Shown here piece after piece: positions 1 through 8,211 of a stretch of DNA of 10,940 bases. The translations under genes were made by a program, and so were the position numbers. Origin of the DNA: Tieghemiomyces parasiticus (taxonomy: Eukaryota > Kickxellomycota > Dimargaritomycetes > Dimargaritales > Dimargaritaceae); NCBI GenBank assembly GCA_027575765.1, contig JANBPT010001308.1:1-10940 (forward strand), read 5' to 3'. The notes below the pieces were generated by a model. It was not told the DNA's origin, did not search any database, and saw only the letters and a program-made list of their open reading frames with translations. Each line of letters begins with the position of its first letter. Within the stretch, counting starts at the first letter, position 1.

Positions 1-72
1 ACTAGGTCGGGCCTGGACGGCCCATTAGGGAACCTCACTTCCTACTTCATGGCCGTGCATGGCATACGGTAA
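1..72 (+). CDS. possible C-terminal fragment of a gene entering from the left
   Basis: Frame 1 is open from the first base through 23 codons to TAA at 70-72, ending in the residues MAVHGIR. A GTAAGG donor-like hexamer starts at 69, so the frame might instead splice onward; the nearest usable acceptor (cattag, ending 104) would make a 36-nt intron, which is very short. I do not recognise the peptide. It could equally be a chance opening, since 23 codons is short. Confidence 0.15.
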   Translation, partial: TRSGLDGPLGNLTSYFMAVHGIR

Positions 73-1399
73 GGTCTTTTAGGTATAATCGCTCAGCCCA
101 TTAGCACACCTCTGGAAACTAAAAATGTGAGCCGACCTCGTATTTTACCACCCAGGTTTAGTACTAGTATTGTTTGATTGTAGCCTTTATTGTTTTTCTA
201 TGCCACTTGACCGTACTGCCTCCATTTGGTTATTGACACTCTGCTAAGGCTGGATTCGACGGCGGTGCTAAGATTAAAAGATATATCGATCCTCAGGATT
301 GGGGTGCTCTCAACCAGTCATTGTGAATGCCACCTAAACATACCATGGATTAAGTGAACAGGTTATCCAATTCTTTTTATTCAGATTCCGTGGGAAGCTC
401 TAAGGTATTGCGCTATGGTACACCGGATTTAGTCGACAATAAATCATAGAACTTTCCAGCATGAGGTCGTTACTCGCAGAGCAACCCTTCATTTGATAGC
501 CCCAATATTCCAATGTATGGCATTGGGACAGCGCAGGTACCAATCGGAGTTGTGAAACAATGGTGAGTGTACTACAGTTGTAAAATACCGAAGCGTTCAA
601 TTGACATAGTGTGCAGTCAGACGAGGGGTAGATACAAAGTGTAAATAGCGAAAACAATGAACATAGGATAATGCGGAAACGATCTATATGAGATGGGGGA
701 TAAGTAAGAATGTGCGGCAAGTCCTGAGCAATATATGGGGGTACGAAGTTGATGGAAAAGGAAGCCCCGCAGGCTAGAGGCATTTGATGTGGTTTGGTAC
801 GTATTATCTTTTGGGCGATAGCTTGGACAAGGTCACTCGGCTCAGCCTAATCAGCTGGTTTAGGCAGGATCGCAAAACCGAGGAAAGAGGTCACAGGGAG
901 GTATTCGGTGGTGGATATAAATGGATGGCGTGGCTGCAAAACCTTGGTCGATTAAGAGGTCCTATACTGCGTCGGAAGCTCTGGCATATGTCATGACTTG
1001 CTAGCAATGATAAAGGGCTGATATGACACTTGAGCTGTAGCGTGGGGGTCGTTAGTATTACTACCATTACTATCCCGCGTATACCTGCTGGATACACTAC
1101 GCACAAGATGATTCGTCAGTTGAACAGCTAACCTTTGGAGGAAACGCAAGGTGTTATCAGCTGCCCTTTAAGATTTCATCTAGTGCACGCTGGCTGCACA
1201 GGTACGGTCCAGCCAACTGTAGGCAAGAAGTTGAGTAAAATGATACTTCCCTAACTATAGGTCCTGATACATAGAGCGTTGTACCTTCCTAATTCTACAT
1301 AGGTTTTCTAACATGATGCCCCTTCTATTTGATGCGGATACACCGTATTCATGAGTTTTTTTTATGAGGCAAGGAACATTGGCATAGTATGCGCGATTA
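73..1399. other. stretch without a recognisable gene
   Basis: The longest open frame (783-400, minus, 127 codons) has unremarkable, cysteine-rich composition with no motif, signal peptide or splice continuation that I can see, and a frame of this length is expected by chance in 11 kb. No tRNA, repeat or promoter landmark was found. CpG frequency here is normal, unlike in the 6.2-9.9 kb block. The part near 1399 lies downstream of the Myb gene and presumably contains its 3' UTR. Confidence 0.5.
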
Positions 1400-2661
1400 C
1401 TAGAGTTCTGGCTTGGGCGCTTTTGCCTTAAGCGCTCTAGCTATTTTGGACCCACGCTTCTTGTACTTACCCGCCGCCGCCGCCTGGATAATATGCTCCA
1501 TGTAGCGAGTGAGAGCGAGGACCCGGAGGAGACTGGGAATTTCGCTGGCAGTCACGCTAGCACCCATCTCCTTGGCCGTCTTGACGTCTAGCCGTTTCTT
1601 TTGCCGGCTCAAGTCGAATAGACGGTCGACAGTACGTTTGGGTAACCGCGCCATCTGCCCGGCAGCACGTTGTAACCGGCGCCAACGACGGCGGACGTAG
1701 TGCGGGTGGTAGGTCCGCAGCTTTCTGCGACCTAGGAGGTGGGCCACTTTGTGCCAAAGCATCGGCTCAGGATCGACAGAAGGGTCGGCCACAGCTACCA
1801 GGCCCGTAGGTGGGTCGGTGTCGGTGGATTCCGAGGTTGTGCGAGGCCAGGGTTCGCAGTAGGGCGCTGGGGTAAAGCTGCGGTACTGACGACAGAGATC
1901 CTGGAACTCCGTGGTGTGTTGCAGCAGACCCGGCGCCCCATCGTAGATAATGAGAAGGAGAGCCATGTCCTGCTCTATGGGCCACTGTCCCGCCTTCTCG
2001 CCCTCCAGTGGGACGCTGTACCACCTCGTGTAGCATTGTTGCGGGGTCCGCGTCTCGACCGCTTCAGCTATCTTAACCCAACGCTTTCTGGGCCCGAATT
2101 TGGCCAGGGCCTCCTTCAGGCGGGCGAGCTCGACGGACTCCCAGGCCTTAACCCGCGTCGTGAGATATCGATGTCGGCCACGGAGGGCCGGGCCGAGGAG
2201 ATTGGGAAATTCGTTCGCCAGGGCATCCCAATCGGTGCCGCGCTCCTCGACGAGTTGTAGTAGCCGCTTGTCCTGTTCAGACGTCCATTTGTAGCGTGGG
2301 CTCTTAGCTTCGGGCTCTGTATGATCGGCGGGCTCTATTACTGACCCAGAAGGAGTATCTAAAGAGGAGTGGTTGATGAGAAAAAAAATACCGACGGTCA
2401 AAAAGGTTTCTGTTGATGGTTTAGGTCAATCCAGCTAGTGAAGAGAAATTGGAGGAAAAAAATAATAGGCTCACCTTGCAAATCGGCTGTAGCCTGGATA
2501 GACTTATTCGACACCTGGGTTTGGCTGAGCTGGCGTACTGGGCTGGCCTGCGCAAGGCGGGAAATGGTAAGGCCTTGGCGGAGGGCGACCTGGCCTGCGT
2601 TCTGGAATGCAGCTGTCGAATGGATCACACGACCCAGGGTTCGGAGACGTTGTCCGAGCAT
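1400..2661 (-). CDS. Myb/SANT-repeat protein with predicted mitochondrial presequence (two exons)
   Basis: Exon 1 is 2661-2475 and exon 2 is 2358-1400, with a 116-nt intron (GTGAGC donor, CCTCTTTAG acceptor). The join gives 381 residues. Residues 1-59 have no Asp or Glu, carry Arg at 5, 7, 11, 28, 35 and 43 among many Ala, Ser, Gln and Leu, and contain R43-Q-L-S, which fits the R-3 mitochondrial processing rule (Arg-X-Leu, then Ser). Two Myb-type repeats follow, with spaced aromatics at W87/W106/Y127 and W135/W156/W175 (ending CYTRWY). A third, split repeat has W188, then an insert of about 70 residues, then W264 and W288. The C-terminus is basic (KYKKRGSK, then Ala/Lys-rich). Exon 1 is needed because exon 2 has no Met before residue 194, beyond both good repeats. 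Myb repeats usually bind DNA in the nucleus, so a role in mitochondrial DNA or RNA handling is inferred. A nuclear regulator is the alternative. Confidence 0.82.
2359..2474 (-). other. intron of the Myb-repeat gene
   Basis: A 116-nt phase-1 intron. The donor is GTGAGC after CAAG, the interior is pyrimidine-rich with a CCTAAAC branch-like site, and the acceptor is CTCTTTAG. The split codon G|AT restores Asp63 and joins the presequence exon to the Myb exon in frame. Reading through the intron also gives an open path for exon 1, but it ends at a TGA near 2398 without reaching the Myb repeats, which supports splicing. Confidence 0.75.
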
Positions 2662-3143
2662 ATTATTCGAGCGACTGATGGTGGGGATCTACTTTGCCGA
2701 ATAGATGGGGAATGAAATGCGTCAAGTGACAATGAGGATATTGAGAATTCGTGTGAATCGTTACTGTCAGAGAGGGTGGTCATGCGTGATTCCTAGAGAA
2801 TCGGAGTGGGTGGGATAATTAATATCTAGGCAGGCTTGATCCGCATTTTTTTTGGTTAAAGTGACGTGTCTTTCTTGACTTGTTTACCAATCTGGGGTTT
2901 ACACACTATTGCTTTGGTGCGCATACTAGCCATCAGATACCTTTGGTGACCGATCAAGAGGAGATTATACGTAGTGCTAGAGTATTTAATAAGAAAGGAT
3001 CGATGATAAGAGCGGTACCACTCAAGTTTAGATATACATAGGTAAATGAAGTGCCGCATAAGGGAAGAATTTAACTATCACCAGGGACGTCTAGAAAAGG
3101 CATGCTGTAAACTGACTTGGTGTCAGGTGTCAATATTGGCGGC
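2662..3143. promoter_or_regulatory. intergenic stretch; presumed promoter of the Myb gene and 3' UTR of cornichon A
   Basis: About 480 bp separate two minus-strand genes, so the lower part should hold the Myb gene promoter and leader, and the upper part the cornichon A 3' end. The Myb start context is AAT before ATG, giving the A at -3 favoured in eukaryotes. An eight-T run lies near 2846-2853 on the plus strand (A-tract in the Myb gene's sense). No motif can be assigned to a factor. Confidence 0.35.
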
Positions 3144-3712
3144 CTACACAGCTGTGACGTTCTCGTTGATTAGGCCCATGACCATGCCAAATAGGTAAAA
3201 GAAGAAGGAGAGCAGGTAGAACCCAATTTTGATGAGGCCCTCCTTCTTGTACGTTGGCAGGTTGCGAAAGATCTGGGTAGCTTCGTAATTTTGGGTGCCA
3301 TTCGCCATCCTGATGCCGAGGGAGAGAAGCGCGAAGGCAGGGTAGAAGGCGGTCGGATGATTAGCACCGAGTTCTAGTATAACCGTCGGAGTACTACTGA
3401 AATAGGCACCTTCCAGGTGGGCGGCGGTAGGCATGCGAGAGGGGCGAGGACTTACTTGTTGATGTTCCAAACGAGCATGGGCAAGTTGACCAGCGCTGGG
3501 ACCCAGAGCGAGTTAAAGGCGAACATGGCGAATAGACCCGAGTGGAGAAACACCTCGGGGACGACCCACTGGTTCAGGCTGTTGCACAAGTCGATGGGGT
3601 TGATGTAATCGCTCTCGAGGTCGTTTAGTTGTACAAGGAACCACACGGAGGCGAACATGAGCAATCCGGCCACGATGAGGCCGAGCATATAGGCGATCGC
3701 TTCCCACGTCAT
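3144..3712 (-). CDS. ERV14: cornichon/Erv14 family ER cargo receptor, copy A (two exons)
   Basis: Exon 1 is 3712-3456 and exon 2 is 3309-3144, with a 146-nt intron (GTAAGT donor, GTGCTAATC branch-like site, ATCAG acceptor). The join yields 140 residues, the usual family length. Cornichon proteins are small ER membrane proteins that load transmembrane cargo into COPII vesicles. Family hallmarks are visible: a first hydrophobic segment at about 5-27, the acidic signature DLESDYINPIDLC at 31-43, VVPE at 50-53, a second hydrophobic block at about 56-82, IFRNL at 99-103 (yeast Erv14 uses IFRTL for COPII binding), KKEG at 107-110, and a last membrane segment with FFFYLFGM at 121-128. I chose the Met at 3712 rather than the open frame's upstream Met at 3769, because it gives the family N-terminus and an ungapped alignment with copy B. 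A pyrimidine-rich leader precedes it. Confidence 0.92.
3310..3455 (-). other. intron of cornichon A
   Basis: A 146-nt phase-2 intron splitting the codon of Lys86. The donor is a perfect GTAAGT, a CTAAT branch-like site lies about 50 nt before the acceptor, and the acceptor is GGCATCAG. Removing it places MANGTQNY...IFRNL directly after WNINK with no gap relative to copy B. Confidence 0.88.
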
Positions 3713-4939
3713 GACGAGCAAATAAGGCAAACAGGTCGGAAAGGAAGTGAGGAGGAAGGCGCAGGTCAAATGGAGAACAGTTGAAGACGGGTAATGCAGA
3801 CTACGACGGGGCGACCCTCTGAACGTTGCAACGGAAAGGAAGTTAATGATGGTGGGAGGAGGAGAGAGCTACAGGAATCGGCAGGGCTGGGTTCACCAAA
3901 GTTAAGAGCGTTTAGTTTGAGGTCCGCGTCGTCTTTCCACAAATCCACAGGCGAACGATATCATCGTCATCATCGGGGTACCTTAAAACTTCGGCAGGGG
4001 CCTACGTCACACGTCGGACCACAACTGGTTCCCATGGCTCTGTTGGCCTTCATCGCCAGGCTTCTCACTCTGGGCGGTTACGTCGCAGCCAGACTGGTCA
4101 CCTGGGGCAAGTGGGGTCCCACTCAGCACGTAATGAAGACTAGGTAAAGGAGGGGGTATGACCCCTGGACTCTACAAGTGGGTCGTGCAGATGTCATTGT
4201 TCAGGCTATGCCGACTGTGCACCCAAAGAGAGACTTTTCGGTATGTATTCTTCAATGCCCTGGCAGTACGTCAGAGAGTTGGGGTTGATGGACCCGTGCC
4301 TCGACGGCCAAGGGGTGCGATCCGAAGGAAAAAAAGGAGGGCGGAGGCAGACGGGTCTCCGGTGCACCTGCCCAGACTTGGGTCTACCTGGTGGCCTTTC
4401 AATGCCAGCCTGTGTCTACGAGTTTGCTGCTTCAACCGTTAAAAAGTGAACCAGAGGCCCGTGGCGTCGATCCAACCCCGCTTTACGCTGTCTACTAGCC
4501 AAATGAAATCCCTCAGGTGGGCCAAGGCGAAAATGCGACAATCTGGCCCTTGACAGTGCCCACCTTTAGATCTTACTACGTTGGTAGACCTAAAACGTTC
4601 ACACGTAGGTCTCGCCACTGGTTTTCTCCAGACCTACTGCCATCCATACTCCCCCCTGGCATTAAGCTACCAGCTTGCCGGGCAGCACAGTAGTCCTATC
4701 GCTGATTTACACACACTCCCCCACCATTTACTCATCGCCTCGTCGCACCTTGGCACCCACACCCATAGGCTTCATAATCGACACGACAACGACATGCCCG
4801 TTCCCTTCAGCTATTCCTTCGGTCTTGACCTTTCCAAATTTATTTGCCTTCTAGTTTCGGTCATTCTCTTTCGCCTTCGTCCCCAACAACCCTCCCAGCC
4901 CGCAATTCCCTCCGCCGCATCCACCCACCCTAGTTCGCC
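3713..4939. promoter_or_regulatory. divergent intergenic region between the two cornichon genes
   Basis: About 1.2 kb lie between the two start codons, so both promoters must be here or overlap. Each gene has a pyrimidine-rich leader in its own sense just before the start: about 3715-3890 on the minus strand and about 4865-4939 on the plus strand. Several plus-strand open frames (3794-4147, 4158-4442, 4581-5039) occur but show no recognisable domain. One segment at 4034-4143 is hydrophobic and arginine-rich and is listed separately. No TATA box or factor site can be named with confidence. Confidence 0.45.
4034..4147 (+). CDS. possible small hydrophobic peptide in the divergent promoter region
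   Basis: From ATG at 4034 the frame encodes 37 residues, beginning MALLAFIARLLTLGG and rich in Leu, Ala, Gly, Trp and Arg, then TAA. This resembles a short amphipathic or membrane peptide. Just before the stop a GTAAAG donor-like site (4144) could splice to the TTGTTCAG acceptor at about 4201, which would keep the frame open into an Arg-rich tail. The same frame also extends upstream to an ATG at 3794. No family is recognised, and chance is a serious alternative. Confidence 0.15.
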   Translation: MALLAFIARLLTLGGYVAARLVTWGKWGPTQHVMKTR

Positions 4940-5505
4940 ATGTTCCTGTACCTCATGTCCCTCCTCCTCTGCGGAGGCTTCATGTGCCTATCGATTTGGC
5001 AAGTCATCAACTTTGTGGACATGGAGGCCGATTATATGAATCCCATCGAATTATGTCAGTCGCTGAACGCCTGGGTGGTCCCTGAGGTGATGGCCCACGG
5101 CACCCTCACCCTACTATTTTTGCTCACGGGTGAGTGGGCCTGCTTCCTGGTCAACGTACCCTTGCTGGCCTGGAATGGCTACAAGATCTCCCAGAAGCGG
5201 CACCTCTATGATCCCACCGTTGTGTTCCGCCACCTGTCCGAGTACAAGCGGGAAGGCTTTATCAAGGTCGGCTTCTTCTTCTTCTCGTTCTTTTTCTATC
5301 TCTACTGGTAAGTAATTTTAATGCCGCACGCATTGTGTGATGGGTAAAAGTCGAGCCGTAATGGTAGTAACCCCCCTCCCCAGGTTCATATGCCCAAAAA
5401 ATACCTAGCTAACCACCTGAATCTACTCGTCACCATTTCTACACCTGCCTCCCCTCTACCTTGCGTTTTTCGCCCAGCATGATCTCGTCGCTTATCGAGG
5501 CCTAG
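4940..5505 (+). CDS. ERV14: cornichon/Erv14 family ER cargo receptor, copy B (two exons)
   Basis: Exon 1 is 4940-5307 and exon 2 is 5478-5505, with a 170-nt intron (GTAAGT donor, CGCCCAG acceptor). The join gives 131 residues. It shows the same marks as copy A: a hydrophobic segment at about 2-26, DMEADYMNPIELC at 27-39, VVPE at 46-49, LVNVPLLAW at 70-78, VFRHL at 95-99 in place of the COPII-binding IFRTL of yeast Erv14, KREG at 103-106, and FFFYLYCM at 117-124. By hand count it is identical to copy A at 58 of 131 ungapped positions. The start at 4940 has GCC before ATG. The two codons before it (TTC GCC, Phe-Ala) also match animal cornichons and follow CCCTAG, so a tiny upstream coding exon is possible. 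The expected role is cargo loading at ER exit sites. Confidence 0.9.
5308..5477 (+). other. intron of cornichon B
   Basis: A 170-nt phase-2 intron with GTAAGT donor, an AGCTAACC branch-like site at about 5408-5414, and a pyrimidine-rich run to the CGCCCAG acceptor. Splicing replaces the read-through stop (TGG TAA) with C-M-I-S-S-L-I-E-A, the family's expected C-terminal pattern (Tyr-Leu-Tyr-X-Met). Its position differs from the intron of copy A. Confidence 0.87.
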
Positions 5506-6240
5506 GCGAGCATACCCTACCACGGTGAAGGTCTGTACATATCGCTGCGCTGCCCTCGGCAGTTGGATGACTACTTGTAAACGGTCCCCACCTCTACCCT
5601 TTAGGTCTGCTTCATTCTGACACCTTGTTTATCAGGGCTAGGTTACATTCTTGTTTCGACACCCTTCGCTTTAACGCGACCGCTATTGGTGAGAATTTGG
5701 TCGTTTTTATCTCTTGCAGTGTGATACCCTTTGGCATTTGTTCCTCATCGTTACCTATTTTCTGATTCCTTTGGATGCACTTTCACGCCTGTAAACATCC
5801 GTATATTTCCAATCAGACGCATTACCTCCGTTCAAATATTTGAATCTTAGCGATTGTGTGGTGTAGTATATTTAACTGATATCATATTCTCCACCCCGTA
5901 GTGTTGTACAATAGCCCGTCATTTATGGAGGCGGACGGTAAATAGTCGTGATTTAGGTGTTCTGGCCTGCAATTACAGATGACGTTCTTCTATGCGGTCG
6001 TCCAGAACGACCTCGCATCACCATGTGCACAGAGGTGGCCACCCAACGACCTCACCGTACCTCCGACCAGCCACCTACGCGCCTGATGAGTACAATGGCC
6101 AATTTCACCACCTCCACGTCTTACCACAGCCATCTAGGCCACCTCTCCTTGTCGAACGATACTTGCCATGCTTCCTTACGCTTCCCCAAGATTCCATTAT
6201 TCTCTAAACTAGCACTATACCAAGAAGGCCAAGTCATAGG
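5506..6240. other. region downstream of cornichon B, no firm gene
   Basis: The first few hundred bases are T-rich and stop-dense and probably include the 3' UTR. Between about 5924 and 6256 a plus-strand frame is open and could be joined to a short exon at 5924-5936 (ATGGAGGCGGACG, GTAAAT donor, TTACAG acceptor ending at about 5978). The resulting peptide, rich in Thr, Ser, His and Pro, matches nothing I know, and the inferred intron of about 41 nt is very short. I leave it uncalled. Confidence 0.4.
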
Positions 6241-6826
6241 TATCTGTCTTACATAAGGCACCAAGTCAGTACCAATAAAGATCAGCTAAAGCACCTTTAC
6301 TACTGGTATTCTTGGATAACAATCACACCTACCACACGCCATACTATCACCTGCCAACAGATTACTACTCATTCCTTGTAGTAGTATATTAATGTGTGTC
6401 TCGTTTATTATATCAATTACTTCAGCTAGGATACTTGTGAAAAATGATCTTGCCACTGGAACCAACAACCACTCCTATGCACTTACTCCCATCCGCTAAA
6501 ATGGCCTTTCACTAGCCTTCATGTATGATCCAGAATGATCCCCTCTCTACTACCATGGATACTGATCATTCCCATAACCTATAGTCGTATAACTGATTGG
6601 CAAGGGCCTATAATGATCTTGCCATTTTGCTTTAAGTAAGATGCCATCATACCTTTGGATAAGGAGCAGCACCAACAGCAACAATTATATTGAATTAAGT
6701 ATACATTTAAATAATCCTCCCAACAGCACCTACGATACACTTTTTTAGTTTCAGACAAATGGAATGAGGTACTGTATGTGCTAATTAACATGATAGTTGT
6801 GTAATTTTATTATTAAATACATAGAT
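6241..6826. other. AT-rich, CpG-poor stretch without a gene
   Basis: No plausible coding exon is visible on either strand. Base composition shifts here to AT-rich and CpG-poor. A 13-bp direct repeat, aatgatcttgcca, occurs at 6443-6455 and 6612-6624, and GATCATT-like words recur around 6520-6570. This looks like the decayed flank of the relic described at 6827-7801. Confidence 0.4.
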
Positions 6827-7801
6827 TCACATCCCTGCTTTTGCCAGGAAGTGTAGGGAATGTGCAATTGCGGCACTTAGGTGGACCTGGCCCTGTTGCC
6901 TGGCTGGTTCATCAAGGGCCTTGTGCATAGCTATCTGGTAGAAGTGCTGTAGTCTCTCCCAGGAGTGACAGACTTGCTTGGATGGGCAAGGGGTGTAGGC
7001 ATAGGATATGCCACCCAGCTGATGAAAGGCCTCAGGACAGACCAGGTACCCTTGGGGTGTATGGTTGGTGGCCTGGTTGTACCGGATGAGGTTCTAGTAA
7101 CTCTCAATCATGGCCAACTCAAGTTTAGTATCCTTGACCCTCTGGACAGGTTCCTTGCACCGGCTGTTGTGGGTGTGGGACTCCAGGGCCATCTCATCTA
7201 CCAGGTCCATGTGCTTATTAAAGCACCAGCAAACCTCACTGGCCAGGTTGTCTGGAGTGACCTGTAGGCCCAAATGGCACCAGAGGTCGTACAGGGCAAT
7301 GGTACCAGTGCCAGGCTCTTTGATTTAGCTGACTCTAGGGCTCCTCTAGCAATGTTGATTCACTGGGGGTGGAGACTATACTGCACGGGGACAGTGGTTG
7401 GGGCACAGCCCCACTAACCTTATTCCAGGGAACAAGGCGAATTGTGATGGGGCTGTCTGCCTCCTGGCTAACCAAGGCGTGATGGCTGATGGGCTGGAGG
7501 GTTGCCACAGCCTGGGGCTGTTGGAGAACTCACCTGTCAACCTCCCTCTGGCAGTGGTGGTTCTATTTGGTGAGCACAATGACACAGGAAATGTAAGGCA
7601 AAGGTTAGCAGCTGGTATATAATGAGACTTTTGCCTATTCCTGATTAGGCCCTAGCAGATTGTATAAAGTGCACTTACCCGGATTGTCTGGATTGTGTCC
7701 CAAATTGCAATTTCTTCAGGTGCTAGCTGCCTCCCAGCAGTGATTGGGGGGGCAGGATTAGTGGGCTGTTGTGTTGATATTAGGCCCAAATCTAATACCA
7801 T
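6827..7801 (-). pseudogene. decayed reading frame of unknown family, five internal stops
   Basis: One minus-strand frame runs 325 codons from ATG at 7801 to TGA at 6827-6829, interrupted only by TAG 7654-7652, TAG 7378-7376, TAG 7348-7346, TAA 7327-7325 and TAG 7096-7094. Random sequence would have about three times as many stops, and every one can arise from a Gln codon by a single C-to-T change. The last 160 or so codons are the best preserved: third positions favour G/C and the peptide reads like a soluble helical protein (for example CHSWERLQHFYQ near the end). The N-terminal part is Pro/Thr-rich (TNPAPPITAGRQLAPEE). Splice-like signals exist inside (GTAAGT at 7678, GCTAAC at 7609), so some of it may once have been intron. 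I do not recognise the family. A mobile-element protein is an inference from the CpG-poor setting and nearby inverted arms. Confidence 0.6.
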
Positions 7802-7860
7802 AACCAAAAGGCTATTCTACTATCACAGAATTTATGGTTCTGAAATAATAGAATTGGACT

Positions 7861-7906
7861 TTACCTTAGGGTAACCTAATGAGTAGTTCCCAATCACCAC
7901 AGGGGA
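7861..7906. repeat. left arm of an inverted repeat
   Basis: The reverse complement of this arm matches 8212-8258 at about 40 of 47 aligned positions by hand. The innermost 19 bases (7888-7906, tcccaatcaccacagggga) are a perfect match to the partner. Most outer differences are A/G or C/T changes. Similarity stops sharply at the inner edge and fades outward. Confidence 0.75.
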
Positions 7907-7913
7907 TGAAAAA

Positions 7914-8159
7914 TCAAGCAATTAGTCTGAAAATATTGACATTTGTCCCAGAACCTTTCCAAAATAGAAGGTAAAATTTTGGAGATGCCAGTTCACACTC
8001 CGCCTGTGGGTTGGAGCCGTGGCCTTGCTTCCCTTGCTTGGCCAGTTTGATGGACTTGCTAGTACCACTCCACCTGCCCTTTGTTGCCTGACTTGCTTCT
8101 CCCATTGCCCACCTTGTTAACATTGAAATTGATACTCTACCATTTTTTATGCTATCCAT
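7914..8159 (-). CDS. possible remnant reading frame between the inverted arms
   Basis: This frame encodes 81 residues from an ATG at 8159 and lies wholly within the 305-bp spacer of the inverted repeat. The middle is basic and polar (TKGRWSGTSKSIKLAKQGK), then FYLLFWKGSGTN and a stop. No domain is recognised. Given the CpG-poor decay around it, I read it as a fragment of an element's protein or as chance. Confidence 0.2.
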   Translation of the reverse strand: MDSIKNGRVSISMLTRWAMGEASQATKGRWSGTSKSIKLAKQGKQGHGSNPQAECELASPKFYLLFWKGSGTNVNIFRLIA

Positions 8160-8211
8160 ATCTACAACCCACCCTTTGCCACAACAGCCAGCTCCATACC
8201 ATCTGCCCTAC

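Noticed and set aside
400..783. 127-codon minus-strand open frame
   Set aside because: No motif, no splice continuation and odd Cys/Ser-rich composition. Frames of this length are expected by chance in a window of this size.
1471..1483. gccgcc trinucleotide run
   Set aside because: A short alanine run inside the C-terminal coding part of the Myb gene; not a meaningful repeat array.
1739..2260. 173-codon plus-strand open frame
   Set aside because: It lies antisense to the Myb gene, whose strand has recognisable Myb repeats; the plus frame is a shadow of its codon bias.
5957..6256. 99-codon plus-strand frame
   Set aside because: No family recognised; the only splice extension needs an intron of about 41 nt, and the overlapping frame (5992-6207) is equally open.
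6965..7267. 100-codon plus-strand frame without stops
   Set aside because: It is the complement of the best-preserved part of the relic. The minus frame has a more soluble, protein-like composition and G/C-rich third positions, while the plus product is mostly Val, Leu and Gly.
7534..7678. Intron-like signals (GTAAGT, GCTAAC, AAATAG, then GTGAGT) within the relic
   Set aside because: A spliced model gives a 29-nt exon and still meets a stop, while the unspliced frame continues through. I kept the simpler decayed-frame call and noted the signals there.
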